A stretch of DNA of 8,517 nt, taken from Gemmatimonadota bacterium. GTDB lineage: Bacteria > Gemmatimonadota > Gemmatimonadetes > JACCXV01 > JAHWKZ01. The position numbers and the translations under genes are program-made. The notes below the pieces were generated by a model, which made no database searches, was not told the DNA's origin, and was given only the letters and a program-made list of their open reading frames with translations. Of this stretch, positions 6,838 through 8,517 are shown in pieces (the stretch's first letter is position 1; the number at the start of each line of letters is the position of its first letter). The stretch is taken from positions 1 through 8,517 of the forward strand of contig DAOWHI010000084.1 in the NCBI GenBank assembly GCA_030641505.1. The letters run 5' to 3'.

Positions 6838-6926
6838 CTCGGTCACAACTCATATAGCCGTGCCCGTGCGGTTGCCATCGCATGTACACGGCCATTGGTT
6901 ACCGTCATTCAGATACGGAGTTGAGG
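6838..6926 (+). other. Intergenic gap between Cys/His protein and beta-barrel genes, nothing assignable
   Basis: Eighty-nine bases with no convincing terminator hairpin, no convincing -35/-10 pair and no copy of the CsoR-type palindrome. The only functional element I can support is the GGAG ribosome-binding site at 6917..6920. The two genes may therefore be cotranscribed. Confidence 0.4.
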
Positions 6927-7814
6927 ATGGTTCGCATACTCGTAATTGTTTTCGTAGCCCTGGGAGTGATGTTCCTCCCGCGGGCTCTTCATGCCCAGGA
7001 ACAAGACCACGATCACGACAACGACCGACACATGGCCGCCGATGGGCACCACGGCGGCTTTCCTGAGTTCGTCGACGTTTTCTTCACCCACCACGCGTAC
7101 CTCGAACGGAAGCTCCATCTCCGTTTTGACGCAACCGTAGAGAACGAGGTCAACGAGTTCGAGGAGACCGCCGAGCTGGCGTGGCAGTTCAACCGCTGGC
7201 TTGGTGGCGAGGTCGAGGTACCACTGATCCAAACCGACCCCGACGAGGGCGACGGCAACAGTGGGATCGGCGACATCGAGGTTGCACCGATCGTGTCGTT
7301 CTACCAAAACCCGGAATCGATGACGATCCTGTCGGTGCGTTCGGGTTTTGTACTGCCCACCGGTGACGAAGAAGAAGGACTTGGGGTCGACGGCTGGATT
7401 TGGGAGCCGGGCTTCTTGCTCTGGCAGGGGTACGGCGAAAGTCGCCGAGGGGCGATCCAGGCCGAGCTGACCTACGAGCGTTTCTACGCCAGCGAGGAAG
7501 AAGACGAGGAGGAGTTGGTCTACAACATCGCCTGGTCGCACTGGTTGCCGAGCAACTGGATCCCGATCGCCGAGCTAAACGGGGTCACCCGGCTCGGAGA
7601 AGAGCACGAGGAACACGAAGAGGAGCTGGCCGTGCTGAAGCTCGCCAGCGGAGGTGCGGAGAGCGAAGACGACACACTGATCTCGGCGACGCTCGGGTTT
7701 CGGTACGCGTTCGGCAACGGACAGCAGTGGGGCGCGGGCGTGCAATTCCCGATCTCCGATTCCGAGGCCTACGACTACCGATTGGTGATCGGCGGGATCA
7801 TCCACTTCAATTAG
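6927..7814 (+). CDS. Outer-membrane beta-barrel protein, phenol-degradation MetA-like/transporter family
   Basis: 295 residues from ATG 6927, chosen because GGAG (6917..6920) lies 6 nt upstream and a clean signal peptide follows (hydrophobic VRILVIVFVALGVMFL, cleavage near LHA-Q24). An upstream ATG at 6882 would add 15 residues ahead of the signal. The mature N-terminus is His/Asp-rich (about 27-42, QDHDHDNDRH then DGHHGG), a likely metal-binding tail. The body alternates short beta-strands with loops and has the motifs GIGDIEVAP (113-121) and GFVLPTGD (140-147), which are typical of the Phenol_MetA_deg-like barrel family. Several loops are strongly acidic, SEEEDEEE (189-196) and GEEHEEHEEE (224-233). 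It ends in IIHFN. It follows the Cys/His protein by 89 nt with no clear promoter or terminator between. Copper handling at the cell surface is an inference from context and composition. Confidence 0.8.
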   Translation: MVRILVIVFVALGVMFLPRALHAQEQDHDHDNDRHMAADGHHGGFPEFVDVFFTHHAYLERKLHLRFDATVENEVNEFEETAELAWQFNRWLGGEVEVPLIQTDPDEGDGNSGIGDIEVAPIVSFYQNPESMTILSVRSGFVLPTGDEEEGLGVDGWIWEPGFLLWQGYGESRRGAIQAELTYERFYASEEEDEEELVYNIAWSHWLPSNWIPIAELNGVTRLGEEHEEHEEELAVLKLASGGAESEDDTLISATLGFRYAFGNGQQWGAGVQFPISDSEAYDYRLVIGGIIHFN

Positions 7815-7858
7815 GGTGAGGGACACAAACGCGACCAACGCAGATTAACTTTACTGTA

Positions 7859-8293
7859 ATGATGGTCGGTCCAAAGGACATGCGACGTTCCATGACCTCC
7901 GTGACCGCGCTAGCGGCAGCCCTCGTCATCGGTTGCTCGAGCTCAGACGACGTGACCGGGCCGGTGGCGGCAGGCGCCTGGGGTGGGGTCGGCATCTCGC
8001 TAATCGCCACCGAGCAGGGCGCCCAACTCGAGTTCGACTGCGCACTGGGCGAGATCTCAGAGCGGCTGGTGCTCGACCCCGAAGGGGGCTTCACGCTCGA
8101 CGGCACGTTCACGCCCGAACACGGCGGGCCGATCCGTGAGGACGAAGTGCTGGAGAGCGAGCCGGCCACCTACGCGGGCGTCATCGACGGCGATCAAATG
8201 ACGCTCACCATTCATCTGCTGGAGCGGGGCACCATCAGCGGACCATTTGCGCTGGAGCGCGAGGGTTCGGCTCTTCTGCGGAAGTGTCTGTAG
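7859..8293 (+). CDS. Small conserved lipoprotein of unknown function
   Basis: 144 residues if started at ATG 7859. A start at ATG 7880 (MRRSMTSVTALAAALVIGC) would give a more ordinary lipoprotein signal; no good ribosome-binding site settles the choice (AAAGGA lies only 1 nt before 7880). The lipobox VIGC puts the lipidated Cys at 26, followed by a Ser/Asp-rich linker. The mature domain has AWGGVGISL, LEFDCALGEI, EHGGP, YAGVIDGDQMTLTI and a C-terminal KCL. I recall this combination (WGG, FDC-A-G-I, EHGGP, MTLT, C-terminal CL) from unnamed small lipoproteins. C61 and C143 could form a disulfide joining the ends of a beta-rich domain. It follows the barrel gene by 44 nt and may be cotranscribed with it. 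Function unknown; a link to copper rests only on location. Confidence 0.78.
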   Translation: MMVGPKDMRRSMTSVTALAAALVIGCSSSDDVTGPVAAGAWGGVGISLIATEQGAQLEFDCALGEISERLVLDPEGGFTLDGTFTPEHGGPIREDEVLESEPATYAGVIDGDQMTLTIHLLERGTISGPFALEREGSALLRKCL

Positions 8294-8297
8294 CGCT

Positions 8298-8517
8298 CTA
8301 GCGACGCGCCAAATCTCGACGTTCAACGGTGATGGCGCGGTTCGCCACGGCCCGCGACGAATCGGCGAACCGTACGGTCAGCTCCAGCGTGTACTCACCG
8401 GGCGGTAACTCCGGCAGAGACACTTCGAGAGCGCGCGGGTAGACGAAGGTCCCCACCGGAATCGATTCGGTCCACTCCAGCGCTACCGAATCGGAATGGT
8501 CACCGGCCAGGTTGAGC
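8298..8517 (-). CDS. C-terminal end of an unidentified gene (beta-sandwich-like domain), cut by the right edge
   Basis: The minus strand is open from the right edge to TAG at 8300..8298, giving 72 residues. The segment reads like the last strands of a beta-sandwich domain: VALEWTESIPVG, then YPRALEVSLPELPPGEYTLEL, VRFADSSRAV and an RAITVERRD tail. The pattern ELPPGEYTLELTV is common at the end of secreted or Ig-like modules. Codon use (G/C at third positions) agrees with a real gene. The start is beyond the window, so the protein cannot be named. It converges on the lipoprotein gene with 4 bases between stops. Confidence 0.7.
   Translation of the reverse strand, partial: LNLAGDHSDSVALEWTESIPVGTFVYPRALEVSLPELPPGEYTLELTVRFADSSRAVANRAITVERRDLARR

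Noticed and set aside
7843..7861. AT-rich partly palindromic TTACTGTAA before the lipoprotein gene as an operator or promoter
   Set aside because: A single short 9-bp palindrome without a convincing -35/-10 pair or a second copy.
8291..8300. Possible bidirectional terminator between the convergent stops at 8293 and 8298
   Set aside because: Only the 6-base AGCGCT palindrome is present, with no stem-loop and U-tract.
1..8517. CRISPR arrays, tRNA or rRNA genes, insertion sequences and attachment sites
   Set aside because: No direct-repeat array, RNA-gene signature, transposase or terminal inverted repeats were seen on either strand.

Overview
The window reads as chromosomal DNA of a moderately GC-rich, diderm (Gram-negative) bacterium. 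It encodes a tripartite envelope efflux pump, a TolC-type channel, an outer-membrane beta-barrel and a lipoprotein. The lipoprotein and the small exported Cys/His proteins resemble, from memory only, proteins of Gemmatimonadota-like genomes; no taxonomic marker is present, so that placement is weak.

The left three quarters is one copper/silver-efflux operon read on the minus strand, from about 6344 down to the left edge. In transcription order it holds a small exported Cys/His-rich protein (6306..5959), a TolC-family channel (cusC-like, 5865..4549), a membrane-fusion adaptor (cusB-like, 4552..3350), a CusA-type RND pump (3347..159), and the 5' end of a CsoR-family copper-sensing repressor (117..1). 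The csoR start carries an in-frame TAG and is not listed by simple ORF calling. The cusC/cusB junction overlaps by ATGA and cusB/cusA are 2 bases apart, so the pump genes are translationally coupled.

The right quarter is read on the plus strand: a second small exported Cys/His-rich protein (6412..6837), a beta-barrel protein with a His/Asp-rich N-terminus (6927..7814), and a small lipoprotein of a recognisable but unnamed family (7859..8293). The C-terminal end of an unrelated-looking minus-strand gene (8298..8517) faces the lipoprotein, with the stop codons 4 bases apart.

Two copies of a 19-bp palindrome, TATACCCC-N3-GGGGTATA, tie the locus together. One lies inside the main operon promoter in the divergent region (6318..6336). 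The other lies inside an apparent csoR promoter and at the same time encodes the last residues of CusA (160..178). This is the geometry of a self-regulating CsoR circuit controlling both pump operon and regulator, and possibly the divergent plus-strand gene. Two further layers stand out. The main promoter appears to start transcription only about 3 nt before the first ORF (near-leaderless mRNA). A 14-bp RNA stem just after that ORF's stop codon hides the cusC ribosome-binding site, which predicts that translation of the small protein switches on cusC translation.
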